From positions 1 through 64,000 of the forward strand of contig JACPPC010000014.1 of assembly GCA_016191225.1 (NCBI GenBank): a stretch of 64,000 nucleotides of DNA, in the 5' to 3' direction. Of this stretch, positions 1 to 9,515 are shown piece after piece (position 1 is the stretch's first letter; every line of letters begins with the position of its first letter). The notes beneath the pieces were generated by a model. It was not told the DNA's origin and ran no database searches. It saw only the letters and a program-made list of their open reading frames with translations. A program made the translations under genes and the position numbers. The DNA comes from Gemmatimonadota bacterium. GTDB lineage: Bacteria; Gemmatimonadota; Gemmatimonadetes; Gemmatimonadales; Gemmatimonadaceae.

Positions 1-1
1 C

Positions 2-319
2 ATGATCATCGACGAGATCGGCTACCTCCCGATCAGTCGCACCGGCGCCATGCTCTTCTTCCAGCTCATGAGCCGCCGCTACGAGCACGCCAGCACCATC
101 CTCACGAGCAACAAGCCCTTCGACGAGTGGGGCGAGGTCTTCGGCGACGAGGTCATGGCCGCCGCCCTGATCGATCGGCTGGTTCACCACTGCCACATCG
201 TGAACATCCGGGGCAACAGCTACCGGATGCGGCAGCACCGCGAGCTCGCCACCCGCCTGGCCAGCACCATCCAGCCGCCCCCCACCCCCCGCCGCCGGCC
301 CGCCCGGCAGGAGACCTGA
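2..319 (+). CDS. istB: IS21-family transposition helper ATPase IstB, C-terminal part
   Basis: This is the last 105 codons of an IstB-like AAA+ ATPase; the 5' part lies outside the window. IstB binds DNA and ATP and helps the IstA transposase choose its target. The fragment opens on the Walker B segment (MIIDEIGYLPI), followed by the sensor segment STILTSNKP and the C-terminal RLVHHCHIVNIRGNSYR typical of the family. The tail is Pro/Arg-rich. The transposon end follows 80 bases downstream, so this is the right side of the element. istA, if intact, would lie upstream. Family assignment is firm; whether the element is active cannot be judged here. Confidence 0.93.
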   Translation: MIIDEIGYLPISRTGAMLFFQLMSRRYEHASTILTSNKPFDEWGEVFGDEVMAAALIDRLVHHCHIVNIRGNSYRMRQHRELATRLASTIQPPPTPRRRPARQET

Positions 320-353
320 GCCGGTCGCGGCGGGCTCACCCCCCCCCGCCCGC

Positions 354-402
354 GTGTGCAATTCTCCCCGGTGAAAGTGTGCAATTCTGCCCGGTGTTGA
401 CA
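354..402 (+). mobile_element. Right terminus of the IS21-family element with two terminal repeats
   Basis: Two 20-base direct repeats lie at 354-373 and 377-396 (GTGTGCAATTCTxCCCGGTG, one mismatch), and the element appears to end at 402 with TGTTGACA. IS21-family ends carry several copies of such repeats as transposase-binding sites and terminate in CA. The other end and the target duplication are outside the window, so the exact border is inferred. Confidence 0.72.
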
Positions 403-1539
403 GCAGGGTTCGTTTTTCGCACTCCGCAGCGCAACAGTGCATGCACTGCGTGGGCCTCGGGTGACTGGGTGGACGCAGGATCACAGCTCTCGTGGAAAAT
501 CGGAGGGTACGAACCGCGGCCAGGTTCATGTGGATTCGTAGTTCGGTCCGAGTCAAATCCGATCACGGTTTGGGCGAAGATCCGCATTCCATGCAGTCAA
601 GTTGGCAACGATCCGAGCCCACCTGCGGGGCAATGCAACAACGGTGCGCTCTCAACCGCGAACGCGATCGACTTCACAAACCTCAGTGTGAATCAATTCC
701 CGATGCAGGTAGACACGAGCTTCCGGTTCCAAATGGAGCTGGACGCTAACGCGCTGACGTACTTCGTCGCATTTGTACAGTACGCCTCCCGCCCGGCAGC
801 CGCGAACGCGGACGGCGACTTCCAGTACAAGGTCGACGTACGATTCCAGAGGCTTGGGCGCGATCCTACCGCGGCGGCGGCAGCGCTGACCCTCTCGGGG
901 CAAGTCGAGAGTGCGCCCAAGCAGATCTATGGAACAAACCTCGTTGGCGCCAACGGGCAAGGGTCGTGGGCCGTGACCGCGGGTACTTACAACACGCGAC
1001 TCTATCGAATCCGCTGGTTTCTGGACAACAACGGCCCACTCAACACGTACCTGAACAGCGATAGCGTCTTCGCGGGCGGTGTCGGGCCCAGCCCGGGAGT
1101 CCATCAGGTAAAGGCTCTTCTGATGCTCGCGGACTCGGTGGTGGGCACCGCGCGATACGACTTCCAGGTACAGGCGAACGCCAGCATCGCGGGGCCCGTG
1201 AGCATCTCGGAGTCCGGATACTACACGTGGTCCGCCGCCGACCCAGGCACGACTGGGCCCACTCCCACCTACGCATGGCAGCTGTACGACGCGACGCTCG
1301 CAACCTGGGCCGGGATCGGCAGCGGCTCAAGCGTCACGATTCCAGTGAACTCGTCGGGACCGAGCCGAGACTTCATTCTGCGGCTCGACGTTTCAGCTGC
1401 CGGGTATGTCTCGAACAACGCCTCGATCCAGGTGACGAACTACCTCGTGGGCGATTGTGGCGGGAACGCGTGCCTTCGAGGCCTGCCAAGCGCGCGGCGC
1501 ACGCCGCCGCCGCTGGCTGGCAGTTCGCGGCGACCATAG
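403..1539 (+). pseudogene. 3' remnant of an exported repeat-domain protein interrupted by the IS21 element
   Basis: An open frame of 378 codons continues without a stop straight out of the IS end, with no start codon or ribosome site at its beginning. The codons after 403 look like real protein (for example SFRFQMELDANALTYFVAFVQYASRP) with beta-rich, Ser/Thr/Gly-rich composition and a PKD/Ig-like stretch near its end (YTWSAADPGTTGPTPTYAWQ). It is therefore read as the C-terminal part of an exported surface-type protein cut by the transposon. I do not recognise the family. Base composition is less GC-rich than the surrounding window. The upstream part should be on the other side of the element. 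Confidence 0.6.
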
Positions 1540-1643
1540 GTGAGCTTCGCGCACCCGAAGCTCACAATGACCGCGCTACTCCGAGGCCGGGACGTGGATC
1601 GATTGCCGGCCACCGATTGGGGAGGGACGCCGAGGAAATGCTG

Positions 1644-2642
1644 ATGTGTTGGGGACGCACACCGCTCCTGGCGAACTTGGTGGCCGGCGTTCTGATGGCC
1701 GCCGGGTGCGAGCGAAGCAGTGTGGCCCCCGATCTCCCTGCCGACGGCACGCCACTCCCGTCGCCCGCCGCGCTCACGACGGTGCCAGCGGGAGCGGTCA
1801 CGGCCGCGGCACTTGCGGCGCTTGGCGCCGACGGCCGTTTCGAACGCACGGCATCGGCGTTTCCGACACCGTTTCCGATCATGTCGGCAGCGCAGGCGGA
1901 GACGGTGGCTGTACGGTTCTTGCGAGTGCATGGATCAGCGTTCAACTCGGACTTCTCAGAGGATCGCGGCGAGACCGTCCGGTCGGAGCGGCTGACATCC
2001 TGCGGCCCAGCGCTCTACGGCGATAGCCCACTCTCGCCCGTGCCGGATTCCATCATTGTGAATCTACGAATCACAATGGGACCGGCCTGGGAGGTGCTGC
2101 TCTGCGATGGCGGTGTGCAACAGGTAGTCGTGGGTGTCGGTGCGTATGCCACCGATCTAGTCGGCTTCGACTTCAACGCACCGACCGGCAGCGCGGGTTC
2201 GGAGCTGTTGAATGCCTCTCTCTCTTGGCGCGGAATTCCTGTCGGGGTGCGCTATCCGGCGAGCGCGGAGGAGGCGGCAGCTCGCGTTGCGGCTGCCACC
2301 GGCCGCAAGGTTGTCAGTGTTCCCCGCTTGGTGCGGGGTCGCATCCCGCTCTCCAAATGGTGGACGCTGTGGAGCGTCGACCTGGACTCGGCTGTCACGG
2401 TGCGCGGCCTCCGTAGCAACGTGTCGCGGAGCCGCAGCACCCTCATGTACGGCCTGTTGCCAGCGGCGCGGTGGGAGATGGCCGTGGTGGACGCCACGCA
2501 CGACGAGCTCGGTCCGTACGTCACGACGGGAGAGATCAGGCAGCCAGACGGCTCGCAGCGCACCATTCCCCTCACACTCGGTCGCCTTCCCGCCCCGTCG
2601 TTCCTGAACGCCGCGCCTGTGGTGCGAGTCACGACTCCGTAG
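1644..2642 (+). CDS. Putative lipoprotein of unknown function
   Basis: 332 residues. The N-terminus is a lipoprotein signal peptide ending in the lipobox LMAAGC, with the acylated Cys about 22 residues in. There are ATGs at 1638 and 1644; GAGGA at 1632-1636 sits one base from the first and seven from the second, so 1644 is preferred. The mature part has an Ala/Pro-rich linker, then a domain with the segments QAETVAVRFLRVHGSAF and TGRKVVSVPRLVRGRIPLSKWW. No family is recognised. It lies in a lower-GC patch together with the truncated gene upstream and converges on the permease gene downstream with only ten bases between. Confidence 0.7.
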   Translation: MCWGRTPLLANLVAGVLMAAGCERSSVAPDLPADGTPLPSPAALTTVPAGAVTAAALAALGADGRFERTASAFPTPFPIMSAAQAETVAVRFLRVHGSAFNSDFSEDRGETVRSERLTSCGPALYGDSPLSPVPDSIIVNLRITMGPAWEVLLCDGGVQQVVVGVGAYATDLVGFDFNAPTGSAGSELLNASLSWRGIPVGVRYPASAEEAAARVAAATGRKVVSVPRLVRGRIPLSKWWTLWSVDLDSAVTVRGLRSNVSRSRSTLMYGLLPAARWEMAVVDATHDELGPYVTTGEIRQPDGSQRTIPLTLGRLPAPSFLNAAPVVRVTTP

Positions 2643-2652
2643 TTTCTCGGGA

Positions 2653-3483
2653 TTAGCCCACCAGCAGCCAGCCCGCGTATCCGAGCCCGATGACGATGAT
2701 CAGCGCACGGACCGCGGCCTGCGGCACGCGCTGCGCCATGCGTGAGGCCGCGTAGCCACCCCCGGCGGCGCAAACGCCCAGGGCAAGCACGAGCGACCAG
2801 TCGACCACGCCGCCGATCACGAAGGTCGCGATCGCGACGCCGTTGAAGCAGAGCGCCGCCCAGTTCTTGAGGCCATTCATCTGGTGGATGTTGCTGAGCC
2901 CCATGAGGCCGAGCATGCCGAGCATGAGGATGCCGGCCCCGGCGCCGAAGTAGCCACCGTACACGGCGACGCCGAACTGCACGAGGAGGAATGGAATGGA
3001 CGGCGGCACGAGTGCGCCGCCGGGGTGCGGCGCGCGCTTGAGCCAGCTCATGACCGGCTGCTGCGCCGCGAACAGCAGGGTGGCGGCGAGCACCAGCCAC
3101 GGCACGAGCTGCTTGAACCGATCCTCGGGCGTGGCGATCAGCAGGAGCGCGCCGGCGAGGCCACCGAACACCGACGGGATCGCGAAGCGAATGGCCCAGG
3201 CGCGCGCGCCGGCGAGTTCGTCGCGATAGCCCCACATGCTGGCGATCGCGCCGGGCCAGAGCGCGACGGTGCTGGTGGCGTTGGCGATGATCGGCGGCAC
3301 GCCAAGGCCGACGAGGGCCGGGAAGACGAGGAGCATGCCGCCACCGGCGATGGAGTTCGCCATGCCGGCGAGGATGGCGAGGCCGCAGACGACGGCGAAC
3401 TGGGCGACGCTCAGGTTGTGCGGCACGCGGGGAATCTCGCGCGGCGCGCGACGCGATGAAAGCAGAGCGCCCGCCGCCGGCAC
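2653..3483 (-). CDS. TSUP (TauE/SafE) family membrane permease
   Basis: 276 residues with about eight hydrophobic helices. The TSUP family exports or imports sulfite, sulfoacetate or other small organic anions. The paired family motifs are visible: GMANSIAGGGMLLVFPALVGLGVPP near the start (in two blocks) and YGGYFGAGAGILMLGMLGLMG in the second half. The ATG at 3483 adds a charged leader; a GTG at 3426 beginning VPHNLSVAQF is an alternative. The substrate cannot be told. No sulfur-metabolism partner is adjacent, though cysE-cysK lie about 12 kb away. Confidence 0.88.
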   Translation of the reverse strand: MPAAGALLSSRRAPREIPRVPHNLSVAQFAVVCGLAILAGMANSIAGGGMLLVFPALVGLGVPPIIANATSTVALWPGAIASMWGYRDELAGARAWAIRFAIPSVFGGLAGALLLIATPEDRFKQLVPWLVLAATLLFAAQQPVMSWLKRAPHPGGALVPPSIPFLLVQFGVAVYGGYFGAGAGILMLGMLGLMGLSNIHQMNGLKNWAALCFNGVAIATFVIGGVVDWSLVLALGVCAAGGGYAASRMAQRVPQAAVRALIIVIGLGYAGWLLVG

Positions 3484-3541
3484 GAGGCCGGCGGCGGGCG
3501 CAGGGCGTCACGGGCGATGTTCCGCCCGACGCCGGGAATTG

Positions 3542-6500
3542 CTATCGACGCGGCTCGACCGGCTCCTTCGGCGCTGCCGCCGGCCGCGGATCGGTGTCCT
3601 CGTCGTCGTCGAAGTCGGGCGTGCCGAAAGTCGGCAACGCGCCGGTGATCTCGCCGATGCGCTCAACCCGCAGCATCTTGGTCTGCACTTCGCTGCCGAG
3701 CTTGAGCACGATCTTGTAGTCGCCGGCGCGCACCATGGGGGCGAAGCCCCGCCGGCCGCCACCGCCAAGGAAGGCGCCGGCGCCGCCGCCGAGTGCGCGG
3801 AGGGCGTCCTGAATGGGAGCCATGGAGGCCTGCATGTCGGCGAGGTTGAAGCCAGCCTCGCCGGGCGCGGCGCCGGCACCGGCGCCACCGGCGCGCGGCA
3901 GCGGACCTTCACCCGGACGCGGACCACCACCACCACCGCCACCGCCACCACCGCCGCCGCCACCACCGCCGCCACCACCGCCGCCGCCACCACCGCCGCC
4001 ACCACCGCCGCCGCCACCACCGCCGCCACCGCCACCGCCACCGCCACCGAACGCCGCGATCATCTGTTCCATCGCGCCGGGGTTGGTGAAGAGGTTGCGG
4101 GCGCGATCGAGTGCGGCCTTGTCCATGCCGGCCTTCTCGAGCGAGTCGAACACGGCGATCACGCGCTGGGCCTGCTTGACGCTGTCACGGATGCCGGCGG
4201 GAGTGAGCGGCTTGGGCTTGGGGGCCGTGCCGCGGAAGTCCCACGTGACCTTGTGCAGCCCGTTGTACCCGGGGCCGTTGAGGACGCGAATGGTGTCGCC
4301 GCTGGCATCGACGATCGCGATGCGGGCGCGGCTGGCCATGGTCCCGTTGGTGACGCGGTACTGGATGTCGGCGCCGTAAGCCGGGCTCTGTGCCTCGAAC
4401 ACCTTGTGGCCGATGCCGCCGCCGCCGCCGGCCATCTGCGTGCCGATGAGGGGCTGCCCGTACTGGTACGCCACCTTCGGCGCGAAGAGGGCGAGGGTCT
4501 TGCTCGTGAGCGTGTCCTTCCACTGCTCGAGCGCCGCGATGTCCACGATCCAGATCGCGCGGCCATGCGTGGCGGCGATCATCTCGTGGTCGCGCGGGTG
4601 GATGCGCAGGTCGTTCACCGGCACGGTGGGGAGGCCGGCCATGAAGCGCTGCCAGCTCGCGCCGCGATCGACCGAGACATACGCGCCGACGTCGGTGCCG
4701 ACGAACAGCAGGTCAAGGTTGTACGGGTCCTCGCGCACCACGTACACGAAGTCGGGGCCGCCGGTGGGGAGGTTGCCGGCGATCGAGCGGAAAGTCCTGC
4801 CCCAGTCGTTCGACGCGCAGACGTAGGGGGTGAAGTCGCCGTTGCGGTGGTTGTCGTAGCTCACGTAGACCGTGGCCGAGTCGTGCGCCGACGGCTCGAT
4901 GCGGCTCACGTACGTGCCCTTGGGAACGCCGGCGCAGCGGCCGGTGATGTTCTCCCAGCTGCCACCATCGGAGCGGGTGAGCCAGAGGTTGCCGTCGTCG
5001 GTGCCGGCGTAGAGGATGCCGGGGCGCACGGGCGACTCGTTGAGCGACACGATCGTGGCATAGGTCTCGGCGCCGGTGGCGTCGAGCGTGATGCCGCCGG
5101 TGGTCTTCTGGCTGACCCGGATCTTCATCGTGTCGCGGTTCGTCAGGTCGGGCGAGATCGGGAACATGTTGTCGCCGCGGGCGGTGCTCTTCATGACGCG
5201 GTTGGCGCCGGTGTAGAAGACGTTGGGCGCGTGCGGCGAGAGGAAGAACGGCGTGTTCCAGTTCCAGCGGAGCTCGAGGTCGCTCGAGTCGGCCTTCTGC
5301 CGGGCGCGGAGGTCGGCGATGCGACGGCGCACGGCCGGCGTCTCGGGCTGCGTGGTGTCACCGCGCTCGACGATGATCGAATCCTCGAACTCGGTGTAGC
5401 GCGGCCGCCACTGCGGCTTGCCGAGGCTGGTGCGCTCGCCGGTGGCGTAGTTGCTGCGCCCCATCGAGCCGCCCTGCGACTCGGAGTAGATGATGTCGGG
5501 GTTGAACGGGTCCTGCTGGGTGACGAATCCGTCGCCGCCGCTGACGTTGAACCAGAGCATGTTGCTGATCGGGCCGCGACGCCGGCTGGGGCCGCACCAC
5601 GAGCCGTTGTCCTGCAGCCCGCCGCAGACGCGATACGGGATCTGCATGTCGAACGACACGTTGTAGAACTGGCCGATCGCGATCGTGTTGAGGAAGTCGA
5701 AGGTGCCGCCCTTGTCCCATGTGACGGCCACGCCGCCGTCGTTGCCGACGATGAAGTGGGCCGGGTCGTTGGGGTCGATCCACATGGCGTGGTGGTCGAC
5801 GTGGATGCCCTGCGTGGCGTTGCGGGCGGTCTTGCCGCCGTCGTCGGAGAACTTGACGGGGGTGCTGGACCAGTAGACGCGATCGGGGTTCTTCGGATCG
5901 ACGCGGACCTGCGAGTAGTAGAAGGGCCGCACGTTCTCCTCGCTCGTGCGGGTCCAGGTCCTGCCGGCGTCGGTGCTGCGGTAGAGGCCGGAGAGCCGCT
6001 TCTGCGGCTTCTTGGCCGGGTCCTTGACGCTGTTGGGGAGGGTGTCGGCCTCGACCATCGTGTACATCACGTCGGGGTTGGACGCGGCGAGGGCGATCGA
6101 GATGCGTCCCTTGCCGGACTCGGGGAAGCCGCCGCCCTTGACCTCGGTCCAGGTCGCGCCGGCGTCGGTGCTCTTCCAGAGGGCCGAGCCGGGGCCGCCG
6201 GAGTTCAGGAAGTACGGGCCGCGCACGCGCTCGTAGCTCGACGCCCAGACCACGTTGGGGTCGCGCGGGTCGAGCTGCACGTCGATGAAGCCGGCCTTGT
6301 CGCTGACGAACTTGACGAGCTTCCAGGTCGCGCCGCCATCGGTCGTCTTGTAGAGCCCGCGCTCCTTGTTGGAGCGCCAGGCGGCGCCGAGGGCCGCCAC
6401 GTACACCGTGTTGGGGTCCCTCGGGTGCACCTGCATCCGGCCGATATGCTCGGTCTCCTTGAGGCCCATGAAGGACCAGGAGCGCCCGCCGTCGGTGCTC

Positions 6501-6880
6501 TTGTAGACGCCGCCGCCGGGGGAGATCGAGTTGCGCGAGTTCTGCTCGCCGGTGCCGACGTAGATCGTGTTGGTGTCGGAGGGCGCGATGGCGAGGTCGC
6601 CCATCGAGACCACGCGCTGGTTGTCGAAGATCGGCGTGAAGGTCACACCGCCGTTGATGGTCTTCCAGATGCCGCCGGCGGCGGCGGCGACATAGAAGGT
6701 GCGCGACGGGGCGGGAATGCCCTCGATGTCGGCGATGCGGCCGCCCATGTTGGCGGGGCCGACGCTGCGCCAGCGGAAGGTGGCAAGGGTGGCCGAGTCG
6801 ATCGTGGCGGCCTTTGGCTGCGCGGCGAGCGGCACGGCGGCCGTTGCAGCGAGCAGGGCGAGGACGAGGGAGGGACGCAT
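3542..6880 (-). CDS. Large exported Asp-box (BNR/VPS10-sortilin-like) protein with poly-glycine tract
   Basis: 1112 residues, starting at the ATG 6880 because a clean signal peptide (LVLALLAATAAVPLAAQ) begins there. Asp-box turns recur through the chain: INGGVTF near 76, TDGGRSW near 129, then TDGGATW, TDAGATW, TDAGRTW, NDWGRTF and VDRGASW. These form one or two beta-propellers of the sialidase/sortilin superfamily. Such proteins are often called glycosyl hydrolases, but no catalytic residues can be assigned here. Residues 945-986 are 42 uninterrupted glycines, followed by a Pro/Gly/Ala linker and a C-terminal beta segment. It is divergent from the Omp85-like gene at 7044, with 163 bases between. 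A periplasmic or surface role is inferred. Confidence 0.88.
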   Translation of the reverse strand: MRPSLVLALLAATAAVPLAAQPKAATIDSATLATFRWRSVGPANMGGRIADIEGIPAPSRTFYVAAAAGGIWKTINGGVTFTPIFDNQRVVSMGDLAIAPSDTNTIYVGTGEQNSRNSISPGGGVYKSTDGGRSWSFMGLKETEHIGRMQVHPRDPNTVYVAALGAAWRSNKERGLYKTTDGGATWKLVKFVSDKAGFIDVQLDPRDPNVVWASSYERVRGPYFLNSGGPGSALWKSTDAGATWTEVKGGGFPESGKGRISIALAASNPDVMYTMVEADTLPNSVKDPAKKPQKRLSGLYRSTDAGRTWTRTSEENVRPFYYSQVRVDPKNPDRVYWSSTPVKFSDDGGKTARNATQGIHVDHHAMWIDPNDPAHFIVGNDGGVAVTWDKGGTFDFLNTIAIGQFYNVSFDMQIPYRVCGGLQDNGSWCGPSRRRGPISNMLWFNVSGGDGFVTQQDPFNPDIIYSESQGGSMGRSNYATGERTSLGKPQWRPRYTEFEDSIIVERGDTTQPETPAVRRRIADLRARQKADSSDLELRWNWNTPFFLSPHAPNVFYTGANRVMKSTARGDNMFPISPDLTNRDTMKIRVSQKTTGGITLDATGAETYATIVSLNESPVRPGILYAGTDDGNLWLTRSDGGSWENITGRCAGVPKGTYVSRIEPSAHDSATVYVSYDNHRNGDFTPYVCASNDWGRTFRSIAGNLPTGGPDFVYVVREDPYNLDLLFVGTDVGAYVSVDRGASWQRFMAGLPTVPVNDLRIHPRDHEMIAATHGRAIWIVDIAALEQWKDTLTSKTLALFAPKVAYQYGQPLIGTQMAGGGGGIGHKVFEAQSPAYGADIQYRVTNGTMASRARIAIVDASGDTIRVLNGPGYNGLHKVTWDFRGTAPKPKPLTPAGIRDSVKQAQRVIAVFDSLEKAGMDKAALDRARNLFTNPGAMEQMIAAFGGGGGGGGGGGGGGGGGGGGGGGGGGGGGGGGGGGGGGGGGGPRPGEGPLPRAGGAGAGAAPGEAGFNLADMQASMAPIQDALRALGGGAGAFLGGGGRRGFAPMVRAGDYKIVLKLGSEVQTKMLRVERIGEITGALPTFGTPDFDDDEDTDPRPAAAPKEPVEPRR
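3923..4048 (-). repeat. Poly-glycine codon tract (42 codons)
   Basis: On the minus strand every one of 42 codons is GGT or GGC. On the plus strand this reads as ACC/GCC triplets in higher-order patterns such as ACC-ACC-GCC-GCC. It keeps the host gene in frame and is a likely slippage site. Confidence 0.9.
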
Positions 6881-7043
6881 GGGGCGGGAATGCTGAGGGT
6901 GAGGCGACCGTGGCGCCGGTGTGGGATGCGGGGGCCAGCATGATGCTACGGCCTGGTGCGTGGGGGCGTTGGGAAGGGGATGAGCATTCCCCGACGACGC
7001 CCGGGAACCGGCGCCCCGCCCGACGATGTAGAATGGGACACCG

Positions 7044-9425
7044 ATGCGCGCATCCGTCATCCTTTCGCCGGCCCCCCTGATCGCGTTTGCCGTTCCGGCG
7101 GTCGCCGTATTGGCGCTGGTGGCGCTGCCGGCGCTGACGGCGGCGTCGCAGGCCGTGCCGGTGCCCGCGCGCAACGACTCGCTGCTGATGCCGGCGGACC
7201 CGTCACGGTCGCCCTTCGGCGACACGCTGCGCCCTGTGCGCCGGCGGCCGGTGACAGCGGTGCTCGACGCGTCGGCCTACGCGACGCCGCAGGCCCGCAC
7301 CCTGATCCAGCGGGCGCGGGTGGCCCGGCTGCGCGTGGACTCGGCGCTGCGCTCGTACCACGCGACGAGCTACCGGCGCGCCACGGTGGGGATCGGGATC
7401 CGGTCGCTGGGTGCCGAGCGGGTGCTGTACCGGCAGGAGTCGAGCGGGGAAGTGCGGTGGGAGCGGGGGATCGGGGCGCAGGTCACGGTGACGGGGCAGC
7501 GCGAGGCGGCGCCGCTCGCGCCGGGCACGATCCGGAGCTCGAACCCCGTGGCCTTTCCGTACTTCCCCGGCAAGGATGCGTTGTGGGTGGGGGGTGCGAC
7601 GATCGCCCGCGAGGAAGTGGACGAGACGCGGCTGGTGCACCCGATCGCGCTCGGGGCGGAGGCGTACTACACGTACGCGATCGGCGACTCCGTGCAGATG
7701 CTGCTCCCGGGCGGCCAGCGGATCGTGCTGCGCGAGCTGCGGGTGACGCCGCGCACGCCGGACTGGCACGTGTTCGTGGGGTCATTCTGGTTCGACGAGG
7801 CGACGGCGCAGCTGGTGCGCGCGACCTACCGAGTGGCGGCCGAGGCCGACCTCACGTCGCAGGCCCGCAACTCGATTGCGCGCGGCACGGCGCGCGTGCC
7901 GTTCATGATCCGGCAGCTGGCCTTCCCGATCAGGGCCGAGCTGTCGGTGATCAACATCGAGCACGGCCTGTACGAGGGGCGGTTCTGGCTCCCGCGGTCG
8001 CATACCGCGGCAGGGGCGGTGAAGCTGAACCTCGGCCGCCTTCCCCTGGTGCTGGAGGAGAAGTTCGCCTACCGCGCGGTGAACGGCGACGCGCCGCTGC
8101 CGGCGCTGGCCGACGCGCCGTCGGGGCTGCGGTTCGACACGCTGGACCGCGTGCCGGCGCCGGGGCGCTCGGCGGCGGCCCGCGCGATGATGCGCGCCCA
8201 GCAGGACGACCGCGCCCGGCAGTGCGCGCAGGGGCCGACCTGGAAGCAGCGTCAGCTGCGCTACTCGCGCTCGGTGGAGACGCTGGTGGAGATCCCCTGC
8301 GACACGGTGGCGCTGGCGCGCTCGCCGTCGCTGCCGCCGCAGATGTTCGAGGCGGCGGAGAAGCCGTTCGCCGTGCTCGACGAGGCGGCGGGCGAGAAGG
8401 CGCTGGGGCTGGCGCGGCAGTCGGGGTACGAGGCGCAGCCGCCGCGGTTCAGCGCCGGGATCACCGACGGGCTGCTGCGCTTCAACCGCGTGGAGGGGCT
8501 GTCGGCGGGCGTCGGCTATGCACAGGTGCTGGGCATGGGCTTCGCGGTGGACGCGAAGGCCCGCATCGGCACGGGGGATCGCTGGCCGCAGGCTGAGCTC
8601 GGGCTGGCGCGCACCACCGGGGCGCGCACCGAGCGCGCGGCAGTGTTCGCACGGCTGGTGTCGCTGAGCGACTGGGGGACGCCGTTCGGGTTCAGCGAGT
8701 CGCTGCAGGCGGCGGCGATCGCGCGCGACGAGGGTTTCTACGCGCGCGCGTGGGGGGCGGAGTACCTGCGCACCCTCGATGCCTCCGGCGCGTCGCGGCT
8801 GCGGCTGTTCGTGGAAGGGGAGGGCACGGCCGCGGTGACCACGCGATGGTCGCTGCGCGAGTGGGGCGACGACCCGCGCGTGCGGCCGAACGTGGCCGCG
8901 CTCGAGGGCACATGGGCGGGGGCCGAACTGCGCGGGCAATGGAGCTGGGGCGCCGACCCGCTGGGCCTGCGCACGCGCGCGGAGGTGCGGGCCGAGGGCG
9001 CCGGCGGCGCGACAAGCTACGGGCGGCTGGCGCTGGAGGGCGGGGCGAGCACCTCGCTGGGGCCGTTGTTCGGCGGCATGACGGTGGGAGTGGGGAGCGC
9101 GGTGGGGACGCTGCCGCCGCAGCGCGCCTGGTTCCTCGGCGGGGCGCGCACGGTGCGGGGGCAGGTGGCCGGGACGATGACGGGCGACGCATTCTGGCTG
9201 GCGCGCGCGGAGATCGGCCCGCGGTGGCCGACGGTGCGGCCGAGCCTCTTCTATGATGTGGGCTGGGCCGGCGCGCGCACGGCGGACCTGTCGGGCTCGC
9301 GGCCGATGAGCGGCGCCGGGGTCGGCCTGTCGTTCGTGGACGGTCTGCTGCGGCTCGACGTGGCCAACGGGATCTGGCCACGAAGCGGACCTCGGGTGGA
9401 CCTTTCGATCGACGTGCGGTTCTAG
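7044..9425 (+). CDS. Outer-membrane protein with Omp85-like C-terminal barrel
   Basis: 793 residues. The N-terminus has a signal peptide (FAVPAVAVLALVALPALTAASQA). The first half is a soluble-looking region with beta strands (VFVGSFWFDEATAQLVRATYR). The second half, from about residue 470, alternates in barrel fashion and contains FLGGARTVRGQ, matching the VRG motif of Omp85/TpsB barrels. The final residues are VDLSIDVRF, the aromatic end seen in outer-membrane barrels. I see no POTRA repeats. It may be a surface-antigen-like insertase or transporter; the specific role is unknown. A strong hairpin follows the stop. Confidence 0.68.
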   Translation: MRASVILSPAPLIAFAVPAVAVLALVALPALTAASQAVPVPARNDSLLMPADPSRSPFGDTLRPVRRRPVTAVLDASAYATPQARTLIQRARVARLRVDSALRSYHATSYRRATVGIGIRSLGAERVLYRQESSGEVRWERGIGAQVTVTGQREAAPLAPGTIRSSNPVAFPYFPGKDALWVGGATIAREEVDETRLVHPIALGAEAYYTYAIGDSVQMLLPGGQRIVLRELRVTPRTPDWHVFVGSFWFDEATAQLVRATYRVAAEADLTSQARNSIARGTARVPFMIRQLAFPIRAELSVINIEHGLYEGRFWLPRSHTAAGAVKLNLGRLPLVLEEKFAYRAVNGDAPLPALADAPSGLRFDTLDRVPAPGRSAAARAMMRAQQDDRARQCAQGPTWKQRQLRYSRSVETLVEIPCDTVALARSPSLPPQMFEAAEKPFAVLDEAAGEKALGLARQSGYEAQPPRFSAGITDGLLRFNRVEGLSAGVGYAQVLGMGFAVDAKARIGTGDRWPQAELGLARTTGARTERAAVFARLVSLSDWGTPFGFSESLQAAAIARDEGFYARAWGAEYLRTLDASGASRLRLFVEGEGTAAVTTRWSLREWGDDPRVRPNVAALEGTWAGAELRGQWSWGADPLGLRTRAEVRAEGAGGATSYGRLALEGGASTSLGPLFGGMTVGVGSAVGTLPPQRAWFLGGARTVRGQVAGTMTGDAFWLARAEIGPRWPTVRPSLFYDVGWAGARTADLSGSRPMSGAGVGLSFVDGLLRLDVANGIWPRSGPRVDLSIDVRF

Positions 9426-9465
9426 GCGCCGCCGCGAGCCGCGCGGGGGCGGGCGGGGAGACAAC

Positions 9466-9504
9466 GGCCGGCGAGCATCCGCAGGGCGGACGCTCGCCGG
9501 CCGC
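9466..9504. terminator. Bidirectional hairpin between convergent genes
   Basis: A perfect 12-bp inverted repeat (CGGCCGGCGAGC at 9466-9477 and its complement at 9493-9504) with a further 5-bp inner stem and a 3-base loop. It lies between the stops of the Omp85-like gene and the small membrane-protein gene. There is no long T-run. Confidence 0.7.
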
Positions 9505-9515
9505 TCAGGTGTGGC

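Noticed and set aside
127..402. Open frame overlapping the end of istB, upstream of the truncated gene
   Set aside because: It is the out-of-frame shadow of istB; only the part after the IS border looks like protein.
3923..4048. CRISPR-like appearance of the ACC/GCC repeats
   Set aside because: There are no spacers; it is a codon-level poly-glycine tract in a coding frame.
3236..6943. Very long plus-strand open frame opposite the Asp-box protein, with Thr/Ala-rich low-complexity sequence
   Set aside because: It mirrors the minus-strand gene; its repeats come from the glycine tract and it has no protein-like features or start signals.
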